From NCBI RefSeq assembly GCF_028389875.1, contig NC_084702.1, positions 70,281,582 through 70,345,581 of the forward strand: 64,000 nucleotides of DNA, written 5' to 3'. The translations under genes were made by a program, and so were the position numbers. Within the stretch, counting starts at the first letter, position 1. Each line of letters opens with the position of its first letter. Below, piece after piece: positions 63,769-64,000 of the stretch. Origin of the DNA: Rhea pennata. Taxonomy: Eukaryota; Chordata; Aves; Rheiformes; Rheidae. The notes below the pieces were generated by a model. It made no database searches, was not told where the DNA came from, and was given only the letters and a program-made list of their open reading frames with translations.

Positions 63769-64000
63769 TTTTTTAAGTTGGTTTTTAGCTGTTGCCTGCA
63801 GAGATGCTTGAGAAGGTGAACCCAAAGGCCAAAAACATCAAGAGAAGCAAAAAATCCCCTTGGTTTTATTCCCTATATCTCCTCATTCATTGAAACAGGA
63901 CTGGTTTCCAGGACCAATACTGAACAGTATCTCAGTGCCTGCCACAGGCTCCCTCCTAGTTGGTGGGTCCGGCAGGAGGGATTTTTTATTTTTTATTTTT

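Larger units (their letters stand above)
55196..64000 (+). other. CCBE1: CCBE1 intron 2, last part in window
   Basis: Intronic sequence running to the window end. No exon 3 was found. A GC-richer patch at 58100-58700 appears to be an ancient repeat (listed). An ATT repeat lies at 63747-63768 and T-rich sequence at the very end. Open frames of up to 156 codons at 58166-58636 fall in the repeat-like patch. Confidence 0.65.

Noticed and set aside
1..64000. CRISPR arrays, bacterial operons, tRNA or rRNA genes
   Set aside because: No regularly spaced repeats, no cloverleaf-forming sequence and no operon-like gene packing were seen. The DNA is clearly eukaryotic.

Overview
The window looks like vertebrate nuclear DNA, most likely from a bird. 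It holds one recognisable protein-coding gene, only partly contained, in about 64 kb of otherwise non-coding sequence. The evidence for a bird or close reptile relative is: a spliced gene with GT-AG introns; few recognisable transposons; the ones found are decayed CR1 LINE pieces (one still reads like the C-terminal end of the CR1 reverse transcriptase) and MIR-like SINE pieces; and no Alu, B1 or L1-like sequence noticed. The exact species cannot be read from the window.

The gene is CCBE1 (collagen and calcium-binding EGF domain-containing protein 1) on the + strand. Exon 1 (30086-30180, coding part) encodes the signal peptide and a short linker. A 114-base intron with a strong pyrimidine tract follows. 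Exon 2 (30295-30375) encodes the first cysteine-rich segment. Both exons were recognised from the protein: a signal peptide ending [10 protein letters not shown], then [11 protein letters not shown], then a segment with KIATT and GELTTC. From 30376 to the end of the window the sequence is the beginning of intron 2 (more than 33.6 kb). I found no exon 3, so the EGF and collagen parts of the protein lie beyond the window.

Layout: 1-29639 is 5' intergenic DNA with decayed repeats (MIR-like near 3.45 kb and 29.07 kb, CR1 near 4.1 kb), simple repeats, an isolated CpG-rich patch at 21.09-21.36 kb, and a 249-codon minus-strand ORF at 15.3-16.1 kb of unknown meaning. The stretch 29640-30600 is a CpG island covering the CCBE1 promoter, exon 1, intron 1, exon 2 and the start of intron 2. 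It contains an array of CACATCTG E-box octamers and a duplicated ACGTG-containing 13-mer just upstream of the start codon. The stretch 30376-64000 is intron 2, with microsatellites, CR1 pieces near 45.4 and 47.1 kb, short tandem duplications, and a perfect 14-bp inverted repeat at 55157-55195 that places two GATA-type motifs head to head.

No RNA gene, CRISPR, operon or intact mobile element was found. CCBE1 is known as a secreted factor needed for VEGF-C processing and lymphatic growth, so the most interesting candidates are regulatory: the E-box array in the promoter and the GATA palindrome in intron 2. Both roles are inferences from motifs. Coordinates for exons, tandem repeats and inverted repeats were read base by base; edges of decayed transposon pieces and of CpG-rich regions are approximate.
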